The translations under genes were made by a program, and so were the position numbers. From Chitinophaga sp. YR627 (GTDB lineage: Bacteria > Bacteroidota > Bacteroidia > Chitinophagales > Chitinophagaceae), in assembly GCF_900114995.1 (NCBI RefSeq), contig NZ_FOUX01000006.1, positions 124,001-188,000 on the forward strand: a stretch of DNA of 64,000 bases. Reading direction: 5' to 3'. Under the pieces are notes generated by a model, which was given only the letters and a program-made list of their open reading frames with translations, was not told the DNA's origin and made no database searches. Shown in pieces: positions 62,832 through 64,000 of the stretch; position 1 is the stretch's first letter; each line of letters opens with the position of its first letter.

Positions 62832-64000
62832 AAAGTTGAGGGATAAAGTATTATATTGCTAAATAACATTTCAGCCACTTCTACCATACATTTCCTAATT
62901 GACCAGGTTGAAATTACACAGCTATCCAATATTGAATTAAAGACCAGGGAAGAATGTCTGCTATTGCTAAAGGCCATAGCAGGCTTTTTTGTTTTAGGAA
63001 GTTTGCATCTCTTTTTTGAGGTGTCCTTTATAAGTAATTGTTTTTCAGTTAAATGGACTTGTTTGACAAGGTCATTGAAATGTGGCAACCGGTATTATAG
63101 CAGGCGATCTGCATTAAATGACCTACATTTCTTTTTTGAATTATTCCTCATAAGCATCTGTTTATCAGTTAAATAAAGTCGTTTGATATAGTCATTTAAA
63201 TACAAAAATCATTGTTTTCAGGACGATATAAGGACGGTACACCATATCAGGTAATTTTAAATATTGAAGCTGACAGGATTATAAAGTTGATTATCAGCGC
63301 TTAATGATCTATGCTAAACGCCCATTTTCATAAACTCGACCTACGTCAATTCCTTCGGGACTGAACCATTAAAAAGGGCAGGATAATTGTATAAATAATA
63401 AATATAGGGTCATCAATTTACCTTCCCTGAAAGACTTAAAATTCTACTTTAAGTAGAACAGAAAAATAGGCGTGTTTTGAGCTTTAACATACCTCCGGCT
63501 ATGATTTTACCAATCTTCAATCGCTTAGGTTATCATAAATAGATAAAAAATACATTTAACTGATTATCATTATTATATGAGCTTTATCTAAAGCTATGAT
63601 ATAACTAAAACCTCCTTTTTTATCTTAGTTTTACGCTTCCAACTCAGCAATTTGTCCTGTTTGTCTTAACTATCTCTTTCTACTAGATATAATCACTTTC
63701 CTGGTGCTGAGATCAGCAGCCCTGACGTTATTTCCAACCCACTTTTTTGGACCCCGCCGGGCTTTTGATTATATGATGTTCAGTTATTTTTTCAGAATAT
63801 CACTTGTGAAGTTTTTTTCATACTAAGACACCTGTAAAGCGTTCGCTGAAATAATCTCTAATCTGTAAAGCTAATCCTGCATTCAATAAGTCAACTGTAA
63901 GGTTTTCTGTACTGAAAAATTGCCGTAAAGCTTCATTTAGGATTTAAAACTGTACTTGTAAACTTCAAACAGGATTATCTAACAATAGTGTAAACCTATA
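62832..64000. other. AT-rich gene-free end of window
   Basis: 1.17 kb with no credible intact gene. It contains a decayed tandem duplication (listed separately). Weak stem-loops and AT-rich promoter-like patches occur but nothing that I can name. The interval probably continues past the window edge. Confidence 0.5.
62976..63215 (-). repeat. decayed tandem duplication with minus-strand coding similarity
   Basis: Two ~100-bp segments 120 bp apart match at about 57 of 80 positions over 63001-63080 versus 63121-63200. Read on the minus strand they encode similar peptides: NDLVKQVHLTEKQLLIKD followed by SKKRC in one, NDYIKRLYLTDKQMLMRN followed by SKKKC in the other. Substitutions are mostly conservative, so the copies once coded. 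Both reading frames are now short and end in stops. Family not recognised. Confidence 0.6.

Noticed and set aside
62856..63176. Plus-strand 106-codon frame over the tandem duplication
   Set aside because: The substitution pattern between the two copies is conservative on the minus strand, so the plus-strand frame is a shadow.
63818..63943. 41-codon open minus-strand segment in the terminal AT-rich region that looks protein-like
   Set aside because: No start codon, bounded by stops, no recognisable family; length is not surprising for a low-GC stretch.

Overview
The window looks like a chromosomal segment of a free-living Bacteroidota bacterium, most likely in the Chitinophagaceae (Chitinophaga-like). 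Pointers are the DUF4878, DUF5723 and outer-membrane beta-barrel (carboxypeptidase-regulatory-like) families, a GH35/GH97/GH105 glycosidase cluster, a Cys-type CcmE, the YfiT and fused AK-HSD enzymes, moderate GC with AT-rich intergenic stretches, weak Shine-Dalgarno signals and several TTG/GTG starts. I found no rRNA, tRNA, CRISPR array, phage or intact insertion sequence.

Layout. 0-10 kb: an ECF-type sigma factor with its membrane anti-sigma/TPR partner, an NlpC/P60 hydrolase, pyrophosphatase, PhoH, a soluble multi-PAS histidine kinase with its single-domain response regulator, ribulose-phosphate epimerase and a TPR lipoprotein. 10-15.2 kb: a thrA-thrB-thrC operon on the minus strand, preceded by what looks like a threonine/isoleucine-coding attenuator peptide. 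15.2-24 kb: homogentisate dioxygenase (with an unusual leader) and, 6 kb on, 4-hydroxyphenylpyruvate dioxygenase, two consecutive enzymes of tyrosine breakdown; between them an aldo/keto reductase, a desaturase, and a TetR repressor plus Tet(X)-like flavin monooxygenase pair with a clear palindromic operator. 24-29.3 kb: an L,D-transpeptidase and a three-gene sugar/alcohol dehydrogenase set (small Tat-type subunit and two tandem GMC paralogues with a Cys motif matching 3Fe-4S GMC dehydrogenases).

29.3-35.3 kb is a visibly AT-richer accessory island: a frameshifted Sel1 remnant, a coiled-coil/outer-membrane barrel protein, and a run of small orphan membrane, lipoprotein and secreted proteins. 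35.4-40.4 kb is a convergent glycosidase cluster (GH35, GH97, GH105). 40.5-49 kb holds a CBS protein, an outer-membrane receptor-like barrel, a second aspartokinase, fructose-1,6-bisphosphatase, a CAP lipoprotein, an ABC ATPase, a YfiT-type transferase and a Nudix hydrolase.

49.1-49.8 kb contains two inverted copies of a ~150 bp palindromic element, the clearest non-coding repeat in the window. 49.9-62.8 kb carries folC, a DUF5723 protein, TonB, an MFS transporter, an unusual radical SAM protein, an arginase-family enzyme, ccmE-ccmF and an alpha/beta hydrolase. The last 1.1 kb is AT-rich and contains a decayed tandem duplication whose minus strand keeps protein-level similarity. A short TTAATTCTTAATT repeat recurs in several intergenic gaps.
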